A stretch of DNA of 64,000 nt from the NCBI GenBank assembly GCA_028278545.1, contig JANQED010000115.1:62001-126000 (forward strand), read 5' to 3'. Positions within the stretch are counted from its first letter, which is position 1. The number at the start of each line of letters is the position of its first letter. The notes under the pieces are model-generated. The model did not search any database, was not told the DNA's origin, and saw only the letters and a program-made list of their open reading frames with translations. The DNA is from Anaerolineales bacterium (GTDB lineage: Bacteria; Chloroflexota; Anaerolineae; Anaerolineales; UBA11858). Below are positions 53,715 through 61,948 of the stretch, piece after piece. Made by a program: the position numbers and the translations under genes.

Positions 53715-54662
53715 TCAAGAAAAGTTTAATGAAGTCTCAGATGATGATAGCAAATAATCTACTTCTTCACTGCCAATTACTTTACGCAATAACTCATAAC
53801 GTTCTTCTCTCAAGCTTATTAATTCATCACTGCTCAATCCTGAAAATTCTTCGGGGACATCCTCCATTTCTTGCCTATTCTTAATTTCTCGCCTAAGCCG
53901 TGATCTTTCCTTGGACAACTCTGAATATCTCCCAGTTGGTCTTCTTAGCATAGTAATTATCCCCACTCCCAGAAGTGCAAGAGAGCCAAAACAGACTACC
54001 ATCGATAATAATTGAGCGAACATACTGATTATTGAATCAGATCCAAACAATGCGGTCCCAATTCCTCCAACTAAACACATGAGAACTATTCCGACCGCTG
54101 AAAATCCAATGTATGGTAATCCCTTCTTGTTTATTTGTTTTTTTTCTTCAGTTAACAAATCCCATTCCTCTTGTGTATTATTTAACTCTTGCTCAAATTC
54201 AATTATTTTTTCTTTTTCACATTTTATGGTTATAGATTTATCTAGAAATGGCATTTCTAGCAAAGCTAATAAACCATTATCAGCATCAGAAATCTGATCA
54301 TCCGACAATAATCCAGCAGCCGAATCCCTTACATTGTTGATACTTTTACGAGCATTAAGTGCATATTCTTTATCATTGAATTCTGTGAATATTTCCGGAG
54401 TGATACCCAAATTATTTAACCGCCAATTGGTAAATTGTGTAGCAAAATATATTTTTAAAGGCTCTGTTTGAATAAGGTCGTCAACATCATCAAATTTTTT
54501 TAAGCTCTCAAATAGAACTTGCTTCAATTCAACGATAATTTCTTGGACAGTAGACTCTGCCAACTGACCTGTTTGTATATCACCAATTTGTTTTCGAATT
54601 TTACTCGATTGATAGAGTGTTGCGGCGTCAATTCCTAGCCCAATAACATCAAGCCATCCCAT
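53715..54662 (-). CDS. A+T-rich unknown membrane/coiled-coil protein
   Basis: 315 residues. It begins MGWLDVIGLGIDAATLYQSS, followed by helical, charged sequence (EKIIEFEQELNNTQEEWDLLTEEKKQINKK, coiled coil). Two close membrane segments follow near residues 180-240 (IGFSAVGIVLMCLVGGIGTALFG and LSMVVCFGSLALLGVGIITML), then a second charged helix region (LSKERSRLRREIKNRQEME). The base composition and codon use (many AAT, TTA, AAA) differ sharply from neighbours, which points to acquisition. No family recognised. This layout is seen in some phage- or defence-linked proteins, but nothing here proves that. Confidence 0.8.
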   Translation of the reverse strand: MGWLDVIGLGIDAATLYQSSKIRKQIGDIQTGQLAESTVQEIIVELKQVLFESLKKFDDVDDLIQTEPLKIYFATQFTNWRLNNLGITPEIFTEFNDKEYALNARKSINNVRDSAAGLLSDDQISDADNGLLALLEMPFLDKSITIKCEKEKIIEFEQELNNTQEEWDLLTEEKKQINKKGLPYIGFSAVGIVLMCLVGGIGTALFGSDSIISMFAQLLSMVVCFGSLALLGVGIITMLRRPTGRYSELSKERSRLRREIKNRQEMEDVPEEFSGLSSDELISLREERYELLRKVIGSEEVDYLLSSSETSLNFS

Positions 54663-55116
54663 GCTACCCTCCTTAATCTACTACTTCAATTCGGAAAATC
54701 CTCACATTTACATACAATGATAGCATAATTTATTCAAGACGAGTAAATATCCCACATAAATTAAGAAGCAGAAACTTCCATTAAATCAATATTTTTATCA
54801 TTTTGTATCACTTATGTAGGTACTAAACATGTGCATCAAGTTGCTTCACCTTCTCTTCCGGGTGCAGCCCGTATGGAGTTATAGAAAAAATGGACACAAA
54901 AGACGTCTTGACCCCCATATATGCCGCTATTTGGACTCAATGGACACCATATATGGGATGGACAATTTTTGCTGGAACTTCGAATCAGCAGGTTGGGGGT
55001 TCAGTTCCTTATAAGGGAGAACACCTCTTTAAACAGGTGTATTTTTCCCCACTCTCTCTATCGCAGCCGAGCAGGGGTGCATCTAAGAAATTTGTTGTGC
55101 ATATCTTGTGGTATAT
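54663..55116. other. gene-poor region right of the A+T-rich island
   Basis: About 450 bases without a convincing gene. It holds an inverted repeat CCCATATATG (54914-54923) and CATATATGGG (54948-54957). It also holds a short tRNA T-arm-like phrase (GTTGGGGGTTCA) near 54992, with a terminator at 55021. A 77-codon frame (54890-55120) has no ribosome site or recognisable sequence and is not called. The A+T-rich composition ends near 54830. Confidence 0.5.
55021..55046 (+). terminator. small intrinsic terminator
   Basis: ACACCT (55021-55026) and AGGTGT (55035-55040) around 8 bases, followed by ATTTTT. What it ends is unknown; no gene lies upstream on this strand within 1.9 kb. Confidence 0.6.
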
Positions 55117-55147
55117 TTGAAACTTTTCCACCTGGTGGTCGTATATT
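55117..55147 (+). promoter_or_regulatory. 19-bp-spacer promoter with central palindrome (MerR type)
   Basis: TTGAAA (55117-55122), a 19-base spacer, and TATATT (55142-55147). The palindrome CCACCTGGTGG (55128-55138) is centred in the spacer. Long 19-20-base spacers with a centred dyad are the mark of promoters that MerR-family activators untwist. The transcript would begin near 55154, just before the ABC gene. No MerR gene is in the window. Confidence 0.6.
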
Positions 55148-55172
55148 GGATAGTGTTCCGGAATAATCATAG

Positions 55173-55895
55173 ATGGTAGAGAATGGTGCGTTCATGACAG
55201 AAACAGAATTGGTGATTGACTTGCAAAAAGTGGATAAGACCTTCGAAGGCCCGGCGGGCCCCATCCATGCCCTGAGATCGGTGGACTTGAGGATAGCTTC
55301 CGGGGAGTTTGTCGGCGTGCGGGGGCCTTCTGGCAGCGGGAAATCTACCTTGTTGAACATGATCACCGGCATCGACCGCCCCACCAACGGCGATGTCTGT
55401 GTGACCGGGGCGCATTTGAACGATTTGAGTGAAAATAAGCTGGCACGCTGGCGTGGGAAGAATGTGGGGGTGATCTTCCAGTTCTTCCAGCTGCTGCCCA
55501 CCCTCACCATCATCGAAAATGTGATGCTCCCGATGGATTTTTGCCGCGTCTGGAAGCCTCGCGAGCGGCCGGAACGCGCCATGCACCTGCTCGATCAGGT
55601 TGGCCTGGCTGACCAGGCTTACAAGCTGCCCAACACCCTCTCCGGCGGCCAGCAGCAGCGCGCCGCCATCGCCCGCGCCCTGGCAAACGACCCTCCCTTG
55701 GTGATGGGCGATGAGCCCACCGGCAATTTGGATAGTAAAGCTGCCGATAAGGTCTTTTACCTCTTCGAAGATTTGGTCAAACGGGGGAAAACCTTCATGA
55801 TGGTCACCCACAACGTCGATCTGGCCGGTCGCATCCCTCGAGTTGTCGATGTGCTCGATGGCGAGTTATTCGATAACGGGAATAGACCCCAATGA
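55173..55895 (+). CDS. ABC transporter ATPase, MacB/LolD type
   Basis: 240 residues. Walker A is [11 protein letters not shown] near residue 50, the signature [15 protein letters not shown] near 154, Walker [12 protein letters not shown], and the H-loop is MVTHNVDLA. The short length and the [18 protein letters not shown] region are typical of MacB/LolD ATPases. An in-frame ATG at 55194 is an alternative start; neither has a strong ribosome site. The stop overlaps the permease start by four bases. It drives the efflux complex with the next two genes. Confidence 0.95.
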   Translation: MVENGAFMTETELVIDLQKVDKTFEGPAGPIHALRSVDLRIASGEFVGVRGPSGSGKSTLLNMITGIDRPTNGDVCVTGAHLNDLSENKLARWRGKNVGVIFQFFQLLPTLTIIENVMLPMDFCRVWKPRERPERAMHLLDQVGLADQAYKLPNTLSGGQQQRAAIARALANDPPLVMGDEPTGNLDSKAADKVFYLFEDLVKRGKTFMMVTHNVDLAGRIPRVVDVLDGELFDNGNRPQ

Positions 55896-58282
55896 AAACT
55901 GCCTTCCGCAAAGTTTGGCGTGATCTCTGGCGCAATAGGGGCCGCACCATCATGGTCATCTTGAGCATCGCCGTGGGGGTGATGGCCGTGGGGATGGTGG
56001 TTTCCGGCAATCAGCTGGTCCTCGGGCAGATGGCGGAATCTCATCTCGAAAGCAACCCCTCCCATGGCGCTTTGTTCCTGGCCGGGCTCGTCAGTGAGGA
56101 TACCATCCGCAGCCTGGGGAGCATTGAAGGTCTGGATGATGTCGAGGGTTTTGCCGATGCGACCATCCGCTGGAAATCGTCGCTGGATGACGAGTGGCAA
56201 GATGGTCACATCATCACCTATAGTGATTACGAGAACCAGAAGTTTGACCAACTCACCCTGCTGGATGGGAATTGGCCCAGTGACAAATTGATCGCCGTGG
56301 AGGCTGCTCATATCAATTCGTTTGGCGCGCCGGGGATCGGCGGGACGGTTTATTTCGAGATCAATGAGCGGGCGCGTCCCTTGGAAGTCAGCGGGGCTTT
56401 GCGGAATCCTTTTGAGTGGCCGCTGCCATTTGGCGATAACGCTGCTTTCTATGTCTCACCGGACACTTTTCAGCGCATAGCGGGATATCGGGGTGCAGAC
56501 AGTCTGCGCATTGCGCTTACCGATTACAGCGAGGAGAATTTCCACGCAGTCGCCGATCGCATCAACGATAAATTGCAGAAGATCGGCGTATCCGTCGGTT
56601 ACGCGGAACCATTCCACCCCGAGGAACACTATCTTCAAGAGATGATCAACGGCGTTGGCATGGTGCTCTCGGTGATGGCGGTAGGCTCTCTAGGGTTAAG
56701 CACATTGCTGGTGATCAATACGATCAACGCGCTCATCGCTCAACAAATCCCCCAGATTGGTATTATGAAAGCGGTTGGCGCTTTGCGCCGCCAAATCGCT
56801 GCCTTGTATCTATCTGCCATACTGGTTTATGCCATCCTGAGCTTGCTGATTGCTGTGCCTTTAGGGACTTATGGGGGCAATGCCTTTGCGCAGTGGATGT
56901 TGTATTTGTTGAATGTGCCCGTTACGTCGTTCGAGATTCTGCCCAATGTGCTGATGTTGCAAATCCTGGTGGGTTTGCTGATCCCTTTGTTGGCCGGGCT
57001 TTACCCGGTCATGCGCGGGGTCGCCATCCCCGCGGCGCGTGCCATCAGTCAGACTGGCTTGGGCAGCGGGGAATATGGCCGCAGATTGATCGACCGCCTG
57101 CTGGCTGGCGTGAAGGGCTTGCCTCGCATGGCGGCCTTGTCGCTTCGCAACACCTTTAGACGGCCCGGTCGAGTTGTGCTCACGCTGCTGACCTTGATCG
57201 TTTCAGGAGCGATCTTCATCATGGTCAACAGCACGCAGTATTCATTCGAACAGACCATCGACAAGATTTTTGCTGGCTTTGGCTATGAGGTGCAAGTTAA
57301 CTTTGACCGCTATCAGCGCATTGACGAAGTGATCCCCCTCATCGAATCCCGTCCCAACGTGGCCGATGCCGAGATGTGGACTTTCCGCACTGCTGAAACC
57401 CGGCTTCCCGGGGCTACAGGCCCAGGAAGTGAGTACGAGGTCTTCGTGCGCGGTGTACCATCGGAATCGCCGATGTTCAAGCCCGAACTTACCGCCGGGC
57501 GTATGCTTGACCCTGCTGACAACCGCGCCATCCTTCTGAATCAGAAGCTGGCCGGGAAAATGGGGGTGAAAGTCGGCGACGAGATTATTATTGATCTTCC
57601 CGATGTGGGCGACACAACCTGGACGGTCGTGGGTCTGGTGTTCGACCTCAATGGGCGCGACCAGAATACCGCCTTTGCTAATATTGATGTGCTCAATCGC
57701 GCCTTGCATAATGTCGGCAATTCCGCGGTGGCGATGGTTCAGGCTACGCAGCAGAGCCTTGCTGTTCAGAAATCTATCGAAACCGATTTGCGGGAGTTCT
57801 TTGAAGCCAAAGGTATGCCGGTCTATTATTCGGCTGTGGCGAGCGAAGATCGCGCCCAGGCAAGTGCTCAGTTCGGCACGCTGACCACGGTGCTCATGCT
57901 GATGACCGTTTTGATGGCTGTTGTCGGCAGTATGGGGCTCTCGGGCACGCTGTCTATCAATGTCATCGAGCGCCGCCGCGAAATTGGGGTGATGAGGGCA
58001 GTGGGCGCCTCCTCGAGAGATGTGAGTTACATCTTTGTCGGGGAGGGGTTGATGTTGGGATTGGTCAGTTGGGCGGTCGCCGTTCCCGTAGGTCTTAGTG
58101 TAGGGCCGGTCTTTGTGAGAGCCCTCGGCGGCGTGATTGAGTTCCCGGCTGAGTATTATCCTGCTCTGCACGGCGTTTGGATCTGGCTGGGCATTGTGAT
58201 TGTGCTCTCGATCCTGGCAAGCTGGGTTCCCGCTCGCAGGGCCACCCGCATCAGCGTCAACGAAAGCTTGGCTTATGAATAA
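55892..58282 (+). CDS. ABC permease with two FtsX domains
   Basis: 796 residues. An N-terminal membrane segment ([20 protein letters not shown]) and a periplasmic domain are followed by FtsX-type segments (about residues 260-390). The pattern then repeats ([19 protein letters not shown]... and a last FtsX domain from about 660, [29 protein letters not shown]). This is the two-repeat permease of the MacB/DevC-related lipoprotein or antibiotic exporter class. It couples to the ATPase before it and the membrane fusion protein after it. Cargo unknown. Confidence 0.93.
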   Translation: MKTAFRKVWRDLWRNRGRTIMVILSIAVGVMAVGMVVSGNQLVLGQMAESHLESNPSHGALFLAGLVSEDTIRSLGSIEGLDDVEGFADATIRWKSSLDDEWQDGHIITYSDYENQKFDQLTLLDGNWPSDKLIAVEAAHINSFGAPGIGGTVYFEINERARPLEVSGALRNPFEWPLPFGDNAAFYVSPDTFQRIAGYRGADSLRIALTDYSEENFHAVADRINDKLQKIGVSVGYAEPFHPEEHYLQEMINGVGMVLSVMAVGSLGLSTLLVINTINALIAQQIPQIGIMKAVGALRRQIAALYLSAILVYAILSLLIAVPLGTYGGNAFAQWMLYLLNVPVTSFEILPNVLMLQILVGLLIPLLAGLYPVMRGVAIPAARAISQTGLGSGEYGRRLIDRLLAGVKGLPRMAALSLRNTFRRPGRVVLTLLTLIVSGAIFIMVNSTQYSFEQTIDKIFAGFGYEVQVNFDRYQRIDEVIPLIESRPNVADAEMWTFRTAETRLPGATGPGSEYEVFVRGVPSESPMFKPELTAGRMLDPADNRAILLNQKLAGKMGVKVGDEIIIDLPDVGDTTWTVVGLVFDLNGRDQNTAFANIDVLNRALHNVGNSAVAMVQATQQSLAVQKSIETDLREFFEAKGMPVYYSAVASEDRAQASAQFGTLTTVLMLMTVLMAVVGSMGLSGTLSINVIERRREIGVMRAVGASSRDVSYIFVGEGLMLGLVSWAVAVPVGLSVGPVFVRALGGVIEFPAEYYPALHGVWIWLGIVIVLSILASWVPARRATRISVNESLAYE

Positions 58283-58329
58283 GTATCGTTGTTGAGATAT
58301 AGAAATTGTCCTTTTTGGAGGAATGAATC

Positions 58330-59550
58330 ATGAAACACAAACCCTTTTACATCGTCATCTCTATGACATTGTTCAGCCTGATGTTGGTGGCCTGTCAACT
58401 GTCCTCAACTCAAGAGTTGGAAGCCCCCACTGCCATTCCTGTTGTCCAGGATTTCGCGGTGGTCGCCGAAGGGCGTTTGGTGCCCAAGGAATCCGCACAA
58501 CTCTCGTTTGTGACCGGTGGTCAGGTTGCTGAGATATTTGTTGTCGAGGGTGATCAAGTCGAATCTGGAGAGGTGCTGGCTCGCTTGGGAGATCGCCAAC
58601 AGATTGAGAACAACCTTGCCAACGCGCAGTTAGAGTTGAGTGCCGCGCAATTGGAACTGCTCTCCGCTCAGCAGGATTTGCAGGCTCTTTATGACAACTG
58701 GCCTGCCGCTGCCACCGCGGCCCAAGAGGCGCTGACCAATGCCCGTCAAGAAGTTCATGACACCGAGCGTACTTATAATTATCGTACTACGCCGGCAGAT
58801 CAAACGGATATTGATGTGGCTTGGTCGCAGGTCGTGCTTGCTGAAGATGATTTGGACAAAGCAAAAGAAGATTTTGAACCTTACGAGGATAAACCTCTGG
58901 ATGACCTCGCCAGGGCCACCTTCCAAAGCCGCCTGGCTGAAGCCCAAAAGGCCTATGATGCAGCGGTGCGTCGATACAATGCCCTGGTTGACGTATCGAG
59001 TGAATTTGAGATCTCCCAGGCGGAAGCGGATTACAAGATTGCCCAGGCCCGCTTGGAGCAAGCCCAAAAAGATTACAATGACCTGCTCGAAGGCCCTGAC
59101 CCTGACGATGTTGCCTTAGCCGAAGCCCGCATTGCCTCGGCAGAAGCGAGAGTGGCCGCAGCTCAAACGAGTATTGAAGCTGCCCAGGCGGCGTTGGATG
59201 ACCTGGACTTGGTGGCTACTTTCGCTGGCACCATCGTTGATCTTGATTTGATCCTCGGCGAGCAGGTAACGCCCGGTCAAACGGTTGTCACCCTGGCCGA
59301 TTTCTCCCAATGGTATGTCGAAACCGATAACCTCACTGAGATCGAAGTGGTGGATATAGCCGTCGGGCAGGCGGTCACCATCGTCCCCGATGCTTTGCCC
59401 AGTGCAAACCTGGCTGGCAATGTGGACTCTATCGCCGATTTCTTCGAGGAGAAGCGCGGCGATATCACCTATACTGCCCGCATCCTCGTCGATGAAGTTG
59501 ATCCTTTGCTCCGTTGGGGCATGACGGTAGTAGTGACTTTTGTAGAATAG
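58330..59550 (+). CDS. HlyD/MacA-type membrane fusion lipoprotein
   Basis: 406 residues. The lipobox is SLMLVACQL (Cys near residue 22). A lipoyl-like half motif comes early (GRLVPKESAQLSFVTGGQVAEIFVVEGDQVESGEVLARLGD), then a long coiled hairpin (residues about 95-275, many EARIASAEARVAAAQ repeats), then the second half motif and barrel (GTIVDLDLILGEQVTPGQTVVTLAD). Third gene of the efflux operon, with GGAGGA before the ATG. In a single-membrane bacterium such a protein would contact the permease outside the cell. Confidence 0.93.
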   Translation: MKHKPFYIVISMTLFSLMLVACQLSSTQELEAPTAIPVVQDFAVVAEGRLVPKESAQLSFVTGGQVAEIFVVEGDQVESGEVLARLGDRQQIENNLANAQLELSAAQLELLSAQQDLQALYDNWPAAATAAQEALTNARQEVHDTERTYNYRTTPADQTDIDVAWSQVVLAEDDLDKAKEDFEPYEDKPLDDLARATFQSRLAEAQKAYDAAVRRYNALVDVSSEFEISQAEADYKIAQARLEQAQKDYNDLLEGPDPDDVALAEARIASAEARVAAAQTSIEAAQAALDDLDLVATFAGTIVDLDLILGEQVTPGQTVVTLADFSQWYVETDNLTEIEVVDIAVGQAVTIVPDALPSANLAGNVDSIADFFEEKRGDITYTARILVDEVDPLLRWGMTVVVTFVE

Positions 59551-59572
59551 TTATTGGTTTGTAGTTGAATAC

Positions 59573-59610
59573 AAAATCTCCCGAAGAGTTCATATCTGCG
59601 GGAGATTTTT
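59573..59610 (+). terminator. terminator of the ABC efflux operon
   Basis: AAATCTCCCG (59574-59583) pairs with CGGGAGATTT (59599-59608), followed by further T residues. It lies 23 bases past the stop. Confidence 0.92.
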
Positions 59611-59625
59611 GTTGTCGAAAATGAT

Positions 59626-59688
59626 AGAAGTTGAGCTTTTACATGACGCTGTGAAACGGGAATCAGTTTGTGGAAAAGTTCAACTTCT
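59626..59688. repeat. 15-bp imperfect inverted repeat
   Basis: AGAAGTTGAGCTTTT (59626-59640) and AAAAGTTCAACTTCT (59674-59688) match at 14 of 15 positions around 33 bases. It lies between two convergent genes and may be a small mobile-type repeat or a long hairpin. Confidence 0.55.
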
Positions 59689-59725
59689 TTTGCTCAAGCC
59701 TTGGACTGCATTGAGACGATTGAAG

Positions 59726-60565
59726 CTAATTTTGGCACTGAGGGCAGAGATAGCAGGCTCCACCTAAATATGAAATCTTCTGGATATCCGTCCCGCAGTT
59801 GGGGCAAGGGGTTCCATTGGTTTTGCTGTCCATCAGGCGCACGTAGCGTCCCTTTTGCCCGTAAAGATCGACCTCATCATAGCGTCCGCCGAGCTCAATG
59901 GCCTCGGCAATGGTGCTCTGAATGGCATCGTAAAGCCTCTGCCGTTCCTCTGGGGCGATATCCGGGGTTTTTCGTTTGGGGCTGAGCTTGGCGTTGAAGA
60001 GGATATCTTGCACGATGGCGTTGCCCAGGCCGTGGATGGGGTCTGGTATTGCGTAACCCGTGGCGACCAAAAACCCTTTGATGCCTTTGGATGTTTTTTC
60101 GGGGTATGCATCTAACATTTCATCAAATCTCTCAAGGGTAAACTCAGGGCTGAGGGGCGGCGTACCGATTTCCTCGTTGGGGATTTCTCCGAACTCGGAT
60201 TTGTCTAGCAATTTGACGCCTCCCCACATTTGCAAGGCAAAAGTCAGCGCGGACCCATCCGTGAACTCCCAACCGAGGTGATAATTCTTGGGTAGTTTAT
60301 CCCCTGGGGCATGATAAAGCAGTTTTCCTCCCGCGTCACTCCACCACAACATGTGATCGCCTAGATTAAGATAGATCGAGCGGCCAAAACTGCTGGCGCT
60401 GGTCACCCTCAATCCTGGAAGAATGGCGGCGTACTCTTCGTCGGGCCTGTTGAGCCATAGGAATTTATGCGTCTTGTTGCCGCGCCCAAAACTGGCGATG
60501 GTTTTGCCAACCAACTCTGCGTTCATTTGTTTGGCGATAGTAGTTGCCTCAGGCATTTCGATCAT
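59726..60565 (-). CDS. Fpg/Nei-family DNA glycosylase homologue
   Basis: 279 residues. The Fpg/Nei fold is shown by MPEATTIAKQMNAELVGKTI, the H2TH phrase (GYAIPDPIHGLGNAIVQDILFNAKLSPKRK) and the C-terminal zinc finger CPNCGTDIQKISYLGGACYLCPQC. True enzymes use Pro right after the start Met. Here the gene probably starts MIEMPEA (ribosome site AGGAGAGG six bases before that ATG), which would put Pro at position 5. If translation began at 60556 the N-terminal Pro would be restored. It follows VapC with a 4-base overlap. Confidence 0.9.
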   Translation of the reverse strand: MIEMPEATTIAKQMNAELVGKTIASFGRGNKTHKFLWLNRPDEEYAAILPGLRVTSASSFGRSIYLNLGDHMLWWSDAGGKLLYHAPGDKLPKNYHLGWEFTDGSALTFALQMWGGVKLLDKSEFGEIPNEEIGTPPLSPEFTLERFDEMLDAYPEKTSKGIKGFLVATGYAIPDPIHGLGNAIVQDILFNAKLSPKRKTPDIAPEERQRLYDAIQSTIAEAIELGGRYDEVDLYGQKGRYVRLMDSKTNGTPCPNCGTDIQKISYLGGACYLCPQCQN

Positions 60566-61026
60566 GGTTCCTCTCCTTTGATGAAATCATCCAACAGCAA
60601 TACAGTGATCTCCTGGGATACTCTTTTATGTTTGCGGTCGTTGCTGATCCAGGCAGTCGCGCGGCTGAGAACGGCCGTAGCGATATGGATTGCATCCGCT
60701 GGGCGCAAGTTGTACATCGCTCGAAGTTGAGCTGCCTTGCGGGCAATATCTCTGTTGACATCTACAATGCCTAAGTTGGGAAAATTGGTCAGCAGAGTCT
60801 CATAGCTTTGAGCAATTTGGTGTTGCTCCATTCGAAATGGTTTGACATTGATTTCCAGGAGGGCAAGTACTGAAACGATGGCAAACTGGTTGCCTGCCTG
60901 TACGCTTTGAAGGATTTGCGTTGTTAGCGGCAGAAATTTCTCATTAGATTCAAAATGGTAGATGATAATAGAGGTATCTAATCCAATCGAAATGTGACCT
61001 GCGAGTGCAGAATCTATCCCTGCCAT
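60562..61026 (-). CDS. vapC: VapC-like PIN-domain toxin
   Basis: 154 residues. PIN acids: D in GLDTSIIIYHFE near residue 17, E in SVLALLEINVKP, and the C-terminal D residues in RPADAIHIATAVLSRATAWISND. PIN toxins are metal-dependent RNases; VapC types cut tRNA or 23S rRNA. The start lies inside the antitoxin frame (13-base overlap) and the stop overlaps the Fpg-like gene, so all three are coupled. Confidence 0.93.
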   Translation of the reverse strand: MAGIDSALAGHISIGLDTSIIIYHFESNEKFLPLTTQILQSVQAGNQFAIVSVLALLEINVKPFRMEQHQIAQSYETLLTNFPNLGIVDVNRDIARKAAQLRAMYNLRPADAIHIATAVLSRATAWISNDRKHKRVSQEITVLLLDDFIKGEEP

Positions 61027-61259
61027 GCATCACGCTCGTCGGTTAGATATTGATCAGTGTCATGACGCTCCCAAATTTCTTTATACAAACCTGCCATGTG
61101 AGCCGTATAATCGGATGGTTTGGGGATGAGGACGATAACCCCGTCTTGCACATCTACCAGAAGTTGATCACCTGCTTGGATTCCTATTGCTCGACGTGCG
61201 GCACTGGGTATGGCGATTTGATATCGGCTGCTGACCTTAACTGAGTTGTATGTAGTCAT
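61014..61259 (-). CDS. vapB: VapB-like AbrB-fold antitoxin
   Basis: 81 residues. N-terminal swapped-hairpin fold: VKVSSRYQIAIPSAARRAIGIQAGDQLLVDVQDGVIVLIP. The C-terminal tail (KEIWERHDTDQYLTDERDAW) would wrap the PIN toxin. It is preceded by AGGAGATATT and a hairpin dyad that probably forms the autoregulation site. Confidence 0.93.
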   Translation of the reverse strand: MTTYNSVKVSSRYQIAIPSAARRAIGIQAGDQLLVDVQDGVIVLIPKPSDYTAHMAGLYKEIWERHDTDQYLTDERDAWQG

Positions 61260-61271
61260 CTAATATCTCCT

Positions 61272-61311
61272 GCTAAGCATTTTTGACGTTTTGCTTAGCG
61301 AAATGATACCA
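61272..61311 (-). promoter_or_regulatory. vapB promoter and operator dyad
   Basis: On the reverse strand an extended -10, TGGTATCAT (61311-61303), is followed at once by GCTAAGCA (61299-61292), a 12-base gap and TGCTTAGC (61279-61272). A perfect 8-bp dyad at the transcript start is typical for antitoxin self-repression. Confidence 0.65.
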
Positions 61312-61386
61312 CAGATCAGTGAGCTAACATTCAATGGCTGACGCGCCGGCAGACACGATATTGCCCTAGGTGGCATTCAGCAGAGG

Positions 61387-61887
61387 TTATGCTAGGTGCT
61401 TAGAAAGCCATTTCTCACTGGCTTCAATGTGCTCAGCATAGTGCCAGTGGGTATTCGCCGAGATCAATACCTGGTAAGTCAGGTTCCCAGCCCAATCGAA
61501 GGGCAGTTTCTCGGGTAAGACCTCCTCATCCAGCGCCTCGATTTGGGCAGCGAACTCGGCGTGGGTTTTGTGGAAGTCGTCAACGACTTCTGCCAGGGGT
61601 TTGTCCTTATTCTTCTCGAAGATTTCAGCGTTGAAAGCGGTGACGAAATCGTCGCCTTTGATCTCGGGAAATTTCAACGGCTCACCGGTTTGGGCTGCGT
61701 TGATGCGATCCATGGCCAGCCACTCCCAGGCAGTGATATGAGCCATGATGTCTTTGAAGCTCCAATCATCCATCGCGCCGGATTGCAACATCTGGTCTTC
61801 ACTCAAGCCGTCGATGATTTCATTGAGTTCAGCCCAAGATTGTTTGATGGCATCCAGCAGTTCGCTTTTTGTTGGTTGATCATTCAT
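61387..61887 (-). CDS. DinB/ClbS-like four-helix protein
   Basis: 166 residues. DinB-superfamily pattern: LLDAIKQSWAELNEIIDGLSEDQM, DDWSFKDIMAHITAWEWLAMDRI (first metal-type His) and HWHYAEHIEASEKWL (second His pair). ClbS/DfsB proteins have this layout, and ClbS opens the colibactin warhead; the role here is unknown. It lies 61 bases after pepF in the same direction, so co-transcription is likely. Confidence 0.87.
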   Translation of the reverse strand: MNDQPTKSELLDAIKQSWAELNEIIDGLSEDQMLQSGAMDDWSFKDIMAHITAWEWLAMDRINAAQTGEPLKFPEIKGDDFVTAFNAEIFEKNKDKPLAEVVDDFHKTHAEFAAQIEALDEEVLPEKLPFDWAGNLTYQVLISANTHWHYAEHIEASEKWLSKHLA

Positions 61888-61948
61888 TGTGACATCTCCT
61901 CGTACACGGATGGGGCGGGCACGCCTGCGGTGATCCGTGTCTCAATTC

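Noticed and set aside
54970-55020. tRNA 3'-half-like stretch with GTTGGGGGTTCA before a terminator
   Set aside because: No acceptor stem, D arm or proper anticodon stem can be built; at most a decayed fragment, too weak to call.
54890-55120. 77-codon forward frame in the gene-poor region
   Set aside because: No ribosome site, no recognisable motif, and it crosses an inverted repeat and a terminator.
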